Assembly: GCF_000002995.4 (NCBI RefSeq)
Contig: NW_025062479.1
Coordinates: forward strand, 650,001-714,000
Length of the DNA: 64,000 nt
Direction: 5' to 3'
Source of the DNA: Brugia malayi
Taxonomy: Eukaryota > Nematoda > Chromadorea > Rhabditida > Onchocercidae
Part shown: one piece after another, positions 47,188-60,860 of the stretch
Layout: the number at the start of each line of letters is the position of its first letter
Position numbering within the stretch: the first letter of the stretch is position 1
The notes under the pieces: model-generated
Told to the model about the DNA's origin: nothing
The model's input: the letters and a program-made list of their open reading frames with translations, nothing else
The model's database searches: none
Program-made: the position numbers and the translations under genes

Positions 47188-50100
47188 TACTAGCAACTGA
47201 TCGATGGTTACTTTCAAGAAACGTTTTATAAAATGATTGTTTTGTCTTCGTTTATTATCACTGTTAACATTTCAATTTTTTACTTCGCCGATTGATGCAT
47301 CATCAGATGCTCCTTTCTTTTTTTTTTTTCTTTTTTGAAATCAAAGCGAATTTTTTAAAACATTAAACTATTATATCAAAATAACAAATATTCCATTATT
47401 TATTTACTTTGCTTCTTTATCACCCAAACAGTGCTCTATTTAACATTGTCTGCTTATATTTATCATACCTGTATTTCCTGTAAAAAAATACTTGCAATGA
47501 TGTTGAGCAAATGAATTTTTGTTAGCATACAGAAATTCATATGTATAATTTATTTATATTTCTATCTATTTGCTGCACTTACTCCTTTTAGCAAACAATG
47601 ATAAGCTGAATAAGTTGATTAAGTTTATCAGCAATACAATATACTTTCTATTCAATTTTCCTCTGAATCATTAATAAAAACTTATTCCTTCATCTGTTGG
47701 TTTGTTAACAATTTTAAAAGTTGCATGAAGTAAGAAGTTCTTTCGATTATTTGACAATTAATGATTATTGGCTTACAATCAGATATTACCAGTAAGCAAT
47801 TTATTGACGTGAAAAGTCATCTACAAATCTGTAAGACGTCTAAATTTCAGTACATGACGTTAACAAGATTTACTCAAAGCTATCCTTGCTACTTCTCTAA
47901 AATGGCTGAAATCTCTTTTGTCGCCTCTTCGAATTCATTAATTGTTCTGAATTCCTTTCATTGAGTAAAAGAAAAAAAAAAAAAAAAAAAAAAAAAAAAC
48001 GAAATGAAAACATTTATGTAAAATTTAATCCTCATTTTGATAATTAATTGTAAAGCATTGCAACATAACTCCTACAAATAATGCAAAATATTTAATAAAA
48101 CTTAAGGAAAATTTTTATACGTTACAGCTTCCTCTACCATTACCTAATATCAGTTTTTGATATGATTTTATTTTTCTCTAAAACGGTAATCACTATTCGT
48201 TTTTAAATAAGCTGATTACTTCAAATAAATTTTATAACTTAATAAGCCTTATGAAATATATTGTAAAATAATTAATGCTTCTAAAGTTTCCAATCAAGTT
48301 CAATGTAAATGATGTTTATTGCATTGTATGATAAGAATGATTTAGAAGTAAGTGTTTGTTTGAAATATAGTTCACAAAGTTTATTAAACCATGAAATTTA
48401 ATTATATTGAAATGGAGAAATTACGAGTAAATTTCTAATTAATAACATAATTGCATACAGAGGCGTAAGCTTATGATACCATTATTTCGAACAAATCTCA
48501 TGATGTCAACTATCAAAAAAATCCACTCATTAAACTTGATACTGGCGCTATTGGTAGTTTACACCACCTGGTGTTAATGAATTAAAATGTAACAGTATCT
48601 TTTCGGCATGTTTAAAGCTTCCGGAAGATATATCCTGCTGTGCTTTAAACCACTCAATTCATTGCAAAAATGAATTATCAAAATTAAATTTTATGAAAGC
48701 AAATTTCCCTCATTTCATTCACGAAATTTAAACTGCTTAACTTAACAAATTTTCATGTTCAATGCATTAAAATCAAATAATCTTGAAAATGAAAAGATAA
48801 TGCTATGGATGAAAGAAAGCTGAAATGTCTTAAACATATATCAATCTTCACTTTTCAATCCTTCAATATGCCTAGCTAATATTGTTAGCGGGTGTAATTA
48901 TTCCTGAAGTTAAAAATAAAACCAGTTCAACTGTCGTTTATAAACTCTAGCTGATCCATTTCTTTGATGTGTTATCAAATTTAAATTATTCCATTGATAT
49001 GATGATTTGAAGCGGATAAGACGGAAAAACTAACTTCCATTGTCATTAATGGAATGAATTTTCGTGGATGATAAAATTGCTATGATAACAACTTTTGGCT
49101 ATCAGCAGTTCAATTGTAAACATTCCTGATAGAGAAAGAGAAAGAAACAATTAAATATTGTCATTTAAAGATTCTTCCATCTTCTTCATCTTATTCTAGA
49201 ACGGTTAATGAACAGGTGCACCCATCAATCCTGATAAATGTTAAAATATGAAATTTATTTGATAGCGATAATGTCCTCTCATTATCAGATTTTACTTCCA
49301 TCAGCCAACATAATTCAACCATTTGATTGAAAGATTTAATTCCTTATCTTCTCAAATTTCCTAATTCTCGATCTTCACTGACCATCTTACCAACTGATAA
49401 TAACATAATGTACTCAAACTACATATCAGACTTAAGTAACTTGGCTTGCAATATATTCTTCTATCAAATGTTTAACAGTACTTGCAGATTATTTGATTTT
49501 ATCACTTCACAGTTATTTGATGGTAATAATATTGGAGTTACTGATAAGTTTCCATAGCAATTTTTAACCAATAATGATAAGTATTCATTTAAGAAAATGC
49601 TTGTATGCAAAGCTCAAAAAAACAAAAAAAAAATCAGTGGTAAATCTCATTGGCCTTGCATATCATTTTCTGATTATAATCCCTGGTCACTTTTAGATTG
49701 GTCAATTTGAATGGAACCATCCTTCGGTCACTAATTCAGAAAATACTTCTTTAGATTACATTAACATAGTTGACAATGCTCGAATGAGAGATAAAAAAAG
49801 GTCATTTTTATCAATTATTTTTGGCATAACAATGTGAGAATAGAAACAGCCTAATTTGCCTTACTGAAATGAATGAAATTTTACAAAGAAAAATGATAAT
49901 TTGTATTTCACCAATGAAATGATGTAAGTTGTAAATGTTATGTAGATTTAGTGATTTCATCGGGAAAATTTCATGTCTCCTATTTCTCTCTCTCTCTCTT
50001 CTTTCTTTCTTTTTCCCTCTCTCTTTTTCCCATTTCCTTTCTTCTATTTAATGTTAATAATTTAAAGTTAAACCTTCCTTTCGATACTTTTATCTGTCCC

Positions 50101-53100
50101 ATCAATCTATCTATCCGTTTTCCCTTTGATCGATTCAAATTCCGATTAGACCACCATAATATAATCTCCATTTTATCCTTTATATTCAATCAAACCACAT
50201 CATTCGCTAAATTACAGAAATTACAATAGGCATTCTTAAATTGCAATAATGTATGTTTCGTTGGATAATAATAAGTAGTGTAAAAGTTTAAGTTAAAATT
50301 AAAATACTCGAAATAAAAACAAAAACAAAAGATTATTATTATTTCGATGAAACACATCAATTATTGTTTATTATCAAATTTGCTATTGCAAAAAGATTGG
50401 CGCTATATCTATCTGCCCCTGCTTCATATGTAAATATTTCGGAATGTAGTAGCAATTGCAGCACGGCTATTGTTTGACTTTTGACCCGGTTGCAATCTTC
50501 TTTCTGCATTTCCCACCCCGAAGCGCAATAAATGCGCACCAATCTATCTTTGCTTCCCCTACCTAATCCTTCCTTCCTACCTCTTCAACCTCTCTTCCTT
50601 ATCCATCTCTACAGCATTACCACGGGTCGCTAATACTGTTACCACATCTCTTTCAAATTTCATTCCATTTAGCTATTATTTGCTACTCTCTCCTTTGTGG
50701 CACATTTAATGAAACCATCAACAAAATACCAATTAATTAATTATTTGCTTTCTGCTAGTGCATTTATCATTTATTATGGCTGAAGAAGACTCATTTATTA
50801 TTGCAAACTTTCTCTCCTTCCATAATTTATAAAGGAAATGTTTAGTTGACAAGTGAACAGTTATCCTGATGTAATTTTAAATTTAGCAAAAAAAAGAGGA
50901 AAAAAAAAAGGAGAAAAAAAACGAAATGAAAAATGAATGCTAAAAAAAAAAATCAATTTTCTACTTTAGTTAAGAAAATTAAATTTGTGACAGCATGTGA
51001 CACATATTGCATTCATTTATGGAATGATTTATGAAATGGTAGTAGTAAATGAAGCTACCCCTTTACAGTTGTTTTTTTCTTCTTGACCACACTTGAATTC
51101 TCTTTCAAATTATGACCTTGTAATTGTTGTTTTTTAAATTCTCCCCTTATCTGTGATTATCAATAATATTGAAATCTATTCGTCACCAATGCTAAATTAT
51201 GATTTAAGTATTTGTAGCCTTCCGGAAATCATGCAAATTATCTCTTCTCCATTCCGTCCTGATCAGTCAGTTATTTAGTTTGACTACCTGATGCAATTAA
51301 CATATGGCTAATGTTTCTTTTGGTTCCTATCTTATTTCCAAGAGTATTGCGTAACTAGAATACCATCAAATCTCATCCTGTAGATGATTTGCCTTTATTA
51401 ACTTGATCATTGGTCAAGTGAATTCGTTATAATTTCGATTCTTGTCGATTTCTGATATTTAATTGTAATCCTTTTCAAAATTTCAGATTGGCGTCATTTT
51501 TGATGAGCATATATATATCGTCAATTCTCGAGAATTCACGGTACTTTAGAGTAACACTTTACTTCGCTAATCTGCGTAATTGCTATTGAAATATCCGTCG
51601 AATATCGCCTCTGTTTCCTTTCTTCTTGTTTGAAATGGATAAATCCGGGATGGGAGTACATCGTATGCGATTGGCAGAAGTTACGCGTCATTATTAGTGT
51701 CCATTCAGCAATTTGAAAATTTGAAGGAGAGAAGAAGTGAGCACAGTCGTCGGTTTATATTGCTTCCTTGTTCCCATCAGATGCAAATGTTGTTTGGAAG
51801 TTACCGAATTTCAATCATAAGATGGTCTCTTCGGTCACACTACGGCCATTATCGATCCTTCTTTCCTCGTACATATTACTAATGTAATGTTTGTTCTACT
51901 CCTTTTTGATTTCAAGATTTTCAACAAATTTAAATAATCGTTCCTTCTATTTTTTTTTTTTTTTTTTTGTTACAGTTATGTTAAATTTACATTTTTTTCA
52001 TAGTTTTCTTGGAGTGCAATTAAATTACTTTCATTTTATATTTTCAATTTGCATTCAATTAACTTATTTTGTTTGTCTTTTTTTCGTCCTTTTTTTTCCT
52101 TTTTTTTTTTTTTTTCCATTTCTAATTTTATTGTTTCATTTCTGCTTAATACATCTAAATCATATCATTCATTGAAAATTACTGTTAACATTCTTGTTTC
52201 TAATGAAGTCATAAGATGGGTATTCATGACTTTTCCGATTGTCTTTTCAAGAAAATATTACAAAGCTAGAAATTATTCCGAAAAAAAAAAAGGAAGTTTC
52301 GCATTTTTCATTTATGCATTTTAATTTAACAAACTGAATTAAAAAAAATATGACTATACGAAATCTTAACTGATCACATTGTCTTTTTTTTTTTTTAGTA
52401 TGATATAAAGTGAAACTTATAACAAAATAGAATCGTCGAATTTTCTGGAGTGTAAAATATTCATTTCAAATGAGCAATTTTATAAAAGACTGTGGAACAA
52501 ACATAGATGGCAAAGGATTAATGCTGTAGAATTGTAAACAAGCGATTGACTCATCTTTTTTATTCATATATTTCAACAATTTTCGAGTGAACTGTAAATT
52601 TCCATAAATAGAGGAGCTAAAAGAAAGAATATTCAATCTTGATAGAAATAATTCGATTTTCAATGATTATACTGGGATACTTTTGATATGCACATTTATC
52701 TTAAAATCGTTACTATTTCCTGTTCTTACACACCATTTCCGGCTTTTTTTAAAATACAATACATCTTTCAATGATCAGTGACATCACTTTATTTATAGTT
52801 TTTGCCAAACAAACAAAGTCACATAATTTTTACATAATTACACTTTGACCTTACACTCAGCAATTTATCTGCTTATTACTTTGTTATTGTTTGTAACTTC
52901 ACAAAATAATTCTCAAATAGCACCCATTAACTTAAAGAAAAAAATTTGATGTACTTATGACCAGTAAAGAAAACGATAAAATGTGGGAAAATGATATGGT
53001 CTAATTATCCGAAGATTATACAGTTGTAATATTTCTGTATCCCTTTATTCTGTAGATTTCGTATTAAAATCATTTACCAATTTTTTTTTTTATCAGAGTT

Positions 53101-53960
53101 ACCCTGAAAATATCATCTTTTGACTAATTTGTGTATGTGTTCGACGAAGCAGTACTCTTGACTGGGCATTCTGGAAGCGTAAAAGAGACAAAGTTGCATA
53201 ATAGATTTATTGCCCGTTTTTTTTTGCCTAACCCAGCTACCTCCTTTGACCTTTTCCGTTGCATATTTTATTATTCGAATAGATAACAGATTGCCAGATG
53301 GTAGTACTTCTTGTTATGTTGCATTTCTGTCAGTGATATTTTTGAGCTAATTTATCTTCTAAACTGGAACATAAGATAGTTAGTTTTCTGGACTATGTTG
53401 TGATAACTGATGGCTAAATTTGAATTAATCAGGCAGTTCAGCCCAAGAATTTCCAATCATTTATTCTTTCTTTATCAGCTATTCGAGAAGATAAAAACAG
53501 AAGAACGTAGGTGAGATGCTAGATGTCTGATATTAAGCTAAGATTTTAAAATGAAAAGTAACTTTGGTTAGGTAAACATGGTATTATTTATTAGAGCTAT
53601 AATAGCTTTGACAGTGATCACATTCATTTTCTTCTTCTCGCTCATCTCATTAGTTCTCAAAGTGATTTCTAAATCTGTAAATTAAATTTTTTGAATCAGA
53701 AATGAAAAGCTAGAAAATAATTTATTTCCTGATGCTTCATTTATTATTGCACATTTCCGGAATATGAATCTGATAATGGATGACATTAGGAGTAGTGAAA
53801 ATTAGTTAATAAATTGAATTTAATTGTGAAAAGTAGTAAATGGCCGATGTTTTATAGCGTATTGAAGAAATAACAGTGCGTCGGAGAAGTGGCATCTTCC
53901 CTTCTGGTCGTGTCATTTGGCAGTGGCGCTGTTGCAGAAGTGAAAAATTAGTTTGGAATT
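47188..53960. other. Intergenic, AT-rich with low-complexity tracts
   Basis: No gene I can support. Contents: a ~29-base poly(A) at about 47971-47999; a pyrimidine block at 49977-50045 (CTCTCTCTCTCTTCTTTC...); a GC-richer stretch at 50395-50660; poly(T) blocks at 51951-51969 and 52080-52116; and a GC-richer stretch at 51520-51860 with a short plus-strand open frame. The open frames are not conserved-looking. Confidence 0.5.
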
Positions 53961-53966
53961 GATGAA

Positions 53967-53975
53967 CACATACAC

Positions 53976-54061
<86 letters not shown>

Positions 54062-54098
54062 ACACACACACACATATACACATACATACATATATACA
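53967..54098. repeat. (CA)n microsatellite, about 130 bp
   Basis: Long CACACA array with TACA interruptions at both ends and a tail of TATA/CATA. The apparent (VC)n, (HT)n open frames across it are repeat artefacts. Confidence 0.97.
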
Positions 54099-55975
54099 TA
54101 CATTACGGTGTTTCCAATTTGTCCCCTGTCCTCTTCCCTCCTCAGTACTCATTTATCAATATTATGCTTTATCATCAAACAAGTGGCGCTATTTCTTGAA
54201 ATTTAAAATTCGAATTAACTTTTTTTCGGGAATTTATTCGCTTTGATAATCGATTCATTTTTAAATTTTATCAAATTTGAAATCATTTATGGCACTGGTT
54301 CATGTGCTATAGACCAAATTTTGCTTTTTCCAATTCTCTTCACACTCTCATTTAATGTGTAAAATTTTCCACCCTCTTCAAATATAATTTACAGAAATTG
54401 GAGAAAAAAATTGAGAACTTTTAGGGATTTATAGCAATAGCTTTAGCTTTTTTCCATTTCTTATTTTCTTTGCTTTTCCCTTTTCTTCCACTAATTTTTC
54501 CAGTAGATTTAATGGAATAGATGAAAATGTTTTGTGTTTGTTGTTTATTGTGTAATTCATTTATTTTCTAAAGTTTATTTTTATTTAAATTACAAATTTT
54601 TTTTTTTTTTGCGCAATAGCTTTTCCTTTATTGCAATTACAATTTCATTTCTGATTTATTTCTAACGAAGAAATAGATTTTAATTGAAAATTGGAAACTT
54701 TTCATAAAAATATGTAATGTTTGGCAACAGCGAGAAATTCAACTGATTAAAAAATGATTGACAGCTGTTTAGTTGGCATCGAATTATCACAGCAAACATT
54801 TTTTTTTTTTCTTTTTTCATTTTAAAATTATAATGTGATGAAATTATCCTCACTTTTCCTGCAAATCTATTCTATCGCATTTTTAGGATAATTTGTCTTC
54901 ATTTTTCTTTCGTAATTTCCGATTTGTTCTTTTTAACTTTTATTATTTGTTCATTTTAAAAAGTTACTTTCACTATCTAAAATTGTAAATTAGATGGAAT
55001 TTTCGTTGGGCAAGTATTTAAAAGAATGAAATATGGCTTATCAATTTATCAAAAACAAAAATTAGTTGTCGGCAATCAATTATTTTCATTTGATTGCTTT
55101 CCAGTTTCTTTCACTGCTGAATAATACATAAATAAAATGAAATGAATGATATAAGAAGAAATGTATGTATTCATTGTTATTTACTTAATCTTCTTTAAAG
55201 CTCACCTTTTTTTTGCCGTGGAATCGCAATTTCGTCTTCTCATTTCGAAAATTCGAAAACTTTTTTTTTCTTTTTTGCGGAATTGTAATTACTCGTTCCT
55301 TTTTGCTTTTACTATGCCTTATTATCTTTAATACAATCTTTCCTCACCTTCGTATTTTCTCACGTTCTTCCTTCAGAAATAAAATAATCAAGTTTAATAG
55401 ATGAAATATTTTCAAAACTGGAATTTACTAATTTATTTATTTGCTCATGCACATATTCAACTTAAGGGCGATTTCTCAGTTTTATTTGCTTGTTGCTTTC
55501 AGTTCCATTAAAAACTCAAGTTTCATTTTTCAGTTTTTCTTTTAAAAAAAAATCTCACCTACGATGTGTATTTAGTAATTAAAATGAGTTTGTGGAAGCC
55601 TCCAATCAGGTTTATTTCACTGGAAAAGTGCTAGAATGGATATTCATTCGTCTGAATTAATTAAACCTTTCTGATTTTAAAATTGCATCTTTTTTAGTTT
55701 AAATTACATTTGAAAAAAAAATTTTTGGATCTGTAACGTTCACTGCGTTGAGTGAATTCGAAATTGATTTCTTAGGATGAACACTGTAGCCTTCTGAAAT
55801 GTTAAATTTTAGAAACTCAACATATTTGCGTCACCAAATGGTTTAATATGTTGCGTAATACGTGAACAGAATTACTTTTCAGGATGCATCGATGATATCC
55901 TGCTATCGTGAAACTGCTACGTAAAATTTGACCTTTGTTTTGTTGCATATGTGATATTGGGGGCAGTTTGAAACG
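54099..55975. promoter_or_regulatory. Upstream region of the MAGI gene
   Basis: AT-rich, with poly(T) runs near 54598, 54799 and 55260. The promoter should be here. GGGGGCAG ends 12 bases before the ATG and could act as a splice or spliced-leader acceptor, although it lacks a pyrimidine tract. Confidence 0.4.
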
Positions 55976-57555
55976 ATGTCATCGAGAAAAGCAATGATCA
56001 ATAAACAAACAAGCGAAGATCGAGGAAAAATTGATTTAGTTACACTAGAAAAAAAGCTAAGTTCGATCAATACCACCCAGAAAACATCTCATACATCAGA
56101 ATCAGACGACGCTGATAAAAAATGCAACTTTCTGGAAACGATGACCAGGACTGTACGGGTCAGATTAAACAAGCACAATTTATTGCTTATTTCAGCTTTT
56201 TTTTTTTTTATAAGTTTATTAATATACAAAATCTACTTACTCGGAGTTGTTTGTGATGAGCTAAATTTAAACTTTTTTGCTACAATTATGTTTTTTTTTT
56301 TTTTTTTTTAATGTATCAGTGATTTTTGTCTATTCCTGATATTATATTAGAAATACAATATCAAATTAGAGTTAATTTATTAGTTCGGTCATCTCACAGT
56401 TTCTTGTCATTCCGTAAAAGTGATTGGTAGATGCCATTTTCAGAGCATCCTGAGCTTTCTTGTTCATTTCCCTCTCTGTTTACTCTTTTTTTTTTTTAAT
56501 CAAAAAAGATGACAAATATGCCAGAGAAACATTATATGTTATTATCGGAATGGTTAATTTTTTTTTTTGAATCAGTTGGTTATAAAACATGAATACATTT
56601 CCTTTTTTTTTTTTTTGTTATGCAAGCATAAATAATGCATTTGCTCATTTCCATATTTGTTATAGATTTTATGCCAACCGCCATTGGTTCCGTTTACTAT
56701 ACAAGGTGGATCTTCAGAAGGTCGTCTGATACTAGTGGAATTAGTGCTTTATCCGGATCTGTTGAATGTTTTAGCAATTAATGATATCATTTTATCTATC
56801 AATGGAAGGTTAAAAATTTCTTCTATCATTATTTTGTTGCTTCATTTCATGTTATTTATTCACTAATTAGCACCAATACATATAATTTTTAATCGATTTA
56901 ATATTTAGGAAAGTATCGGGAATGTTATTACGAGATGTACGAAAGTTGCTGGAAGGTTTATTTGCCATAAATGAATCATTTTACATGGAGATTGTAAGTG
57001 AAAGTAAGTTCTGCTATAAAAAGATAGTCTTTCCTATCAGGTGCAGTGGTAAGCAATGCACAATTGTTACAAATTTAATCATTCCCCTGTCAAATAGAAA
57101 TTTAAAATTAATAATAAATTTTAGTTAAAATTAATAAGAAAAATATTGATAAGGGATTTTCATAATAATTGTAACTAAAAATTAAATTATAGATTCAATT
57201 CCATCCAGTATAGCAGAAATTCTAGCTAGCGAAGACTATTCGGAACTGCAAATTGTCATCCGAAATAACGTTTATCAGAAAACAGTGCCATGTTAGCATT
57301 TATGCTTAATAATATCATTTAGCTTTAGCTAGTTTGTGTAAATAAGAAATTTGAAAATTATCAAAGAGAAGTAAACAATCTGAATGAATAATCTTCATTT
57401 GATAAAACAAAATATTCACTGATTTATAATTTTAGATACCACAAGGCAACCACGAAATGGTGAAATTGATGGTGTACATTACAAATTTGTCGATGTTGCA
57501 ACTTTTCGGCAGTTACGTGATAGCAATCAGTTATTGGAGCATGGTCGTTATCAAG
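55976..57555 (+). CDS. magi-1: MAGI-family membrane-associated guanylate kinase scaffold, 5' part (5 exons)
   Basis: Exons 55976-56158, 56666-56808, 56909-57003, 57193-57291 and 57436-57555 join in phase (213 codons, ending in phase 1). Residues 1-60 are a polar leader (MSSRKAMINKQTSEDRGKID...). A PDZ domain follows: VPFTIQGGSSEGRLIL, LAINDIILSINGRKVSGM, LRDVRKLLEG, FYMEIVSE. Next come a linker (LQIVIRNNVYQKTVPY) and the guanylate-kinase-like start TTRQPRNGEIDGVHYKF, VATFRQLRDSNQLLEHGRYQG. The order of PDZ, then a GuK domain lacking a P-loop, and the TTRxPRxGExxGxxYxF and LLExGxYxG motifs, match the N-terminus of MAGI proteins, which scaffold cell junctions and synapses. WW and later PDZ domains must lie beyond the right edge. 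The exon 1 donor could alternatively be six bases earlier. The PDZ carboxylate-binding loop (VPFTI) is divergent. Confidence 0.85.
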
Positions 57556-57822
57556 GTTTCCTTATTTTGATGAAATTTTCAAATCCTATTTTTTAGATCT
57601 GTCTTACATACACTTTTTATTTTTTCATATTTAATGCCCAATCTTCCTTAGTTATACAATTTCTGATCTGTCACCACCTGATCCATTACATCTTTTTGCG
57701 TGTCGCCCATCTGTCATTAAACAGGAGATGAATGCATTGCTGAAATCTTCTTGTTGGCAACAGCTAAAGGGTTTTTCTCTTTTTTTTCTTGATTCGAATA
57801 CGATTTATGGTGGATGTTAGAA

Positions 57823-57845
57823 GGAATGCCGACAGCATTCCTTGA
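57823..57845. repeat. Short perfect hairpin, 9-bp arms, 5-base loop
   Basis: AAGGAATGC, loop CGACA, GCATTCCTT. In MAGI intron 5. No run of T follows, so it is not offered as a terminator. Confidence 0.8.
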
Positions 57846-58768
57846 AAAAAATTATGCTATAAAAATTTTTATTTAATTTCACTCTACCATCAAATAATCA
57901 ATTGTACCTTGAAGAAGTGCTTTTTCGATTTCAGCTCACTTCATCATTACTGCATTCACTGATATTCTCTTTATTTTCTTTTCATAGTTTCGGAAGTAAC
58001 ATTCTTGAATCTTAGATAGGTATTCTAGAATTAGATTATCTATCTGTTATACATCAAATTACTTTTATAAATAAATTTATAGTAAAAAAAAAAAAAAAAA
58101 AAAAACAATTAGGAATTTTACAGTGTTTTATTTTGCTGATATTATTAAATTAACTGTAATTTCATTGATTTTATTTTTTGCATTCATTTGAATTAATTTG
58201 TGAAAAGTTGTAATAAGCAATTTTGTTGACTTAGAGGTTATCTTGATGTGTAATATTTGCATGTAATTATGGGAAAACATAAGTCACATGTCTTCTAACT
58301 CAATCAAAAGTAATATCTTTATATGCATTTCCGGAAATGTTATTCAGAGATTATCACATGTAGTTGATTTAGAATTTTTGTTCTCATTTGAAAATGTATG
58401 CGAGAAAGAGAAGGAAGACATTCGTTAGGAAATGACACAATATTCTTTGTCTTATTTTATTTTCAGCTTATTTCGGAAAGAGTTTGATGTATGTTAGATA
58501 ATAAGTTGCATTTGAAGATATCAATGTATTGTAACAAATACATAATTATATGATTGTCCTAAATGGAAGTTGTTGCACTTTGGGGTGAACATCAAATTAG
58601 GAAATGAGTCGGAATAAATAAGATTAAATTAGGTTAAGTCAAAATGAATTACTAATTTTAATTTAAGCAAGACGTTCATCCTGAAATTTCCCCGAGGAAA
58701 CAGATGGAAAGAAGGAGAAAATTGTGTATTAAGTGATAAATAAGTGGTATGAAAGTTATGAGAGGGAG

Positions 58769-58806
58769 AGAAATAGAGAGAGAGAGAGAGAGGGAGAGAG
58801 AGAGAT
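58769..58806. repeat. (GA)n microsatellite
   Basis: GAGAGAGAGAGAGAGAGGGAG run in the MAGI intron. Confidence 0.9.
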
Positions 58807-60477
58807 TAACTGAATTTATAAAGTAAATTCCTTCGATATAAGCTATTAAATGACTGAAACATTTTACATCGATCTAACGTTAACTTTGGAGATTTTAAAG
58901 GCTAATTTTTTCATTCCTATAACAACAAGTCGGACGACATGTTTATTTCACGAAGTAAATGAATTTTCATTTGTACATTCATAGCATTTAAATTAAATAG
59001 CAATATGAGGACATTTTTCAAATTTATTAAGCATTTAGTGCTGCTCATTTCACGTCGATATTGTATCGGAACGCTAGGCTATAGCCAAGGATCAGTTTCT
59101 TAAACAATTTCCTTTCATTTCATTTCGTCTTTTCATCTAAAGGTTATTTATGGAAATTTTTCAAATGATACAAAATTGTTATATGTAGTAAATGTGGAAT
59201 AGCAGAGAATCGTCTAGACTGCTTTACTAGTTTAAACTGTGAGCATAATGACGATCACTCATGAAAATGATAATCAAATACCACATACCGTACTCCGTAT
59301 TCTATATGGTTGTACGATAGGTACCGGTAGATACTGTTTTGTGGATATGCTTTTCTTGTAAAGGTCCTTTGTCACTTCATTATAAGCAGTGAAGTATAGA
59401 GGATCTTATCCTTCACTGATTATAATAAAAATTCATATTTTTGTTGTAAAGTTTTGGTTTGGAAGAAAGCAAAGATTGCTACCTTTTGAACCATTCATTG
59501 ACAGATTACGTTAAAAAGTTGACACGACAAATGCACTCATAATAAAAATGCTATACTGCATCGAATTCATCATTTGTAAGATTTGAGAGCGACTTTGAAA
59601 ATTGGTTAGGATTGTGAAAAAGCTAAAAGATGATAGCGGCAAGATGAAGTTTTCTTTGACATGAAAATTTGTTTGTTAAAAGCGCATTCAGCGGCACATC
59701 TCTTTGAAGTCTTTCAATGTGTTTAGAATATTTCTATAATGTAAAAGGTTGAAATCTAAAGCAAGCAGTTAGTGTCTCAAACGATGAAAATGGGTCTGCA
59801 AGCAACATTTGGCGACAAAATTACTACATAGTTACAAAAGTTTACTTTTCCATCAATATCAAATATCTATATAATCTAGGTATGACAAGCTTATAATTGT
59901 TTGAGCTTGATTGAACACGCAACAATGATCTTTAGTCAGTAATAGAGATCACTTAGCTAGACAATTTCGACCTTCAGTGATGACAAATCTGTCTGCAAAA
60001 GGTGCGACATGGGTCCTCGGAATTCAGTCTACATCTACTTCATACCACACAATTGTCCGCGGTTGTTTTCTGAGACATAAGTGCAGAAGTTTCGAGGGGT
60101 ATGAGTAATTGATGATTGTTCCGTAACTAAAATAACCATCTATCAGTTACTTCTTTTGGTGTGTAGGTGCTTCTTTCGCCAAAATTCTACTCAGATCTGT
60201 TCCATCCGATGCAAACTTGGAGCGGATATGCCTTTGAATAGACGAAGCTAACGATGGCTGTTGACCTTAGTTACTACGCGACAGCTGCGACGGTATGATA
60301 CATTGCCGTCGTTGTAATTTTTCTTGCTGTTAGGAAACTTGCTATATATATCGCACAATTTATTTGTTCATTTCCTTTCACATTACAATCGTTTCAGTTA
60401 GATCACTTCGATAGACGGTTCCTTTCGAGCGTTTCTTCCCAAGTACCTGCCTTTCTATCTAGTTTTCGTTTCCTTAT

Positions 60478-60817
60478 GTATGTGTATATTTGTATGTGTG
60501 TTTGCATGTGTATTTGTGTATGTGTATATATTCAGTTGTTTCTGTATGTTCGTGTATCGTCGTGCTGAAGTATTTATACCGATACCTGTGTTACACCTTG
60601 TTTCGCTCCACGGATATACTGTGTATATGTGTGTTTTCTTTTACTGTATGTGTGTATGTATATATGTATGTGTGTGTGTGTGTGTATGTACATTACCTAT
60701 GTATGTATGTATGTACGTATGTTTATTACCTTTCGGTGCAAAGACTATAACAGGTAGAGGTGATAGGCGATTGACCTTCGCGTTGCTGTAGCGTGTATAT
60801 ATTTATACATAAACATA

Positions 60818-60858
<41 letters not shown>

Positions 60859-60860
60859 TG
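60478..60860. repeat. (TG)n / (GTAT)n microsatellite cluster
   Basis: Several blocks: TGTGTATTTGTGTATGTG near 60478-60535, GTGTGTGTGTGTATG near 60669-60690, GTATGTATGTATGTACG near 60698-60720, and an uninterrupted TG array at about 60820-60857. Open frames rich in Cys, Val and Tyr across it are artefacts. Confidence 0.9.

Noticed and set aside
49327..50229. Plus-strand open frames of 76 and 92 codons
   Set aside because: Composition follows AT-rich and pyrimidine-rich DNA; no splice, signal peptide or family evidence.
53806..54246. Open frames made of (VC)n, (HT)n or (IH)n
   Set aside because: Produced by the CA/TG microsatellite; no splice or family support.
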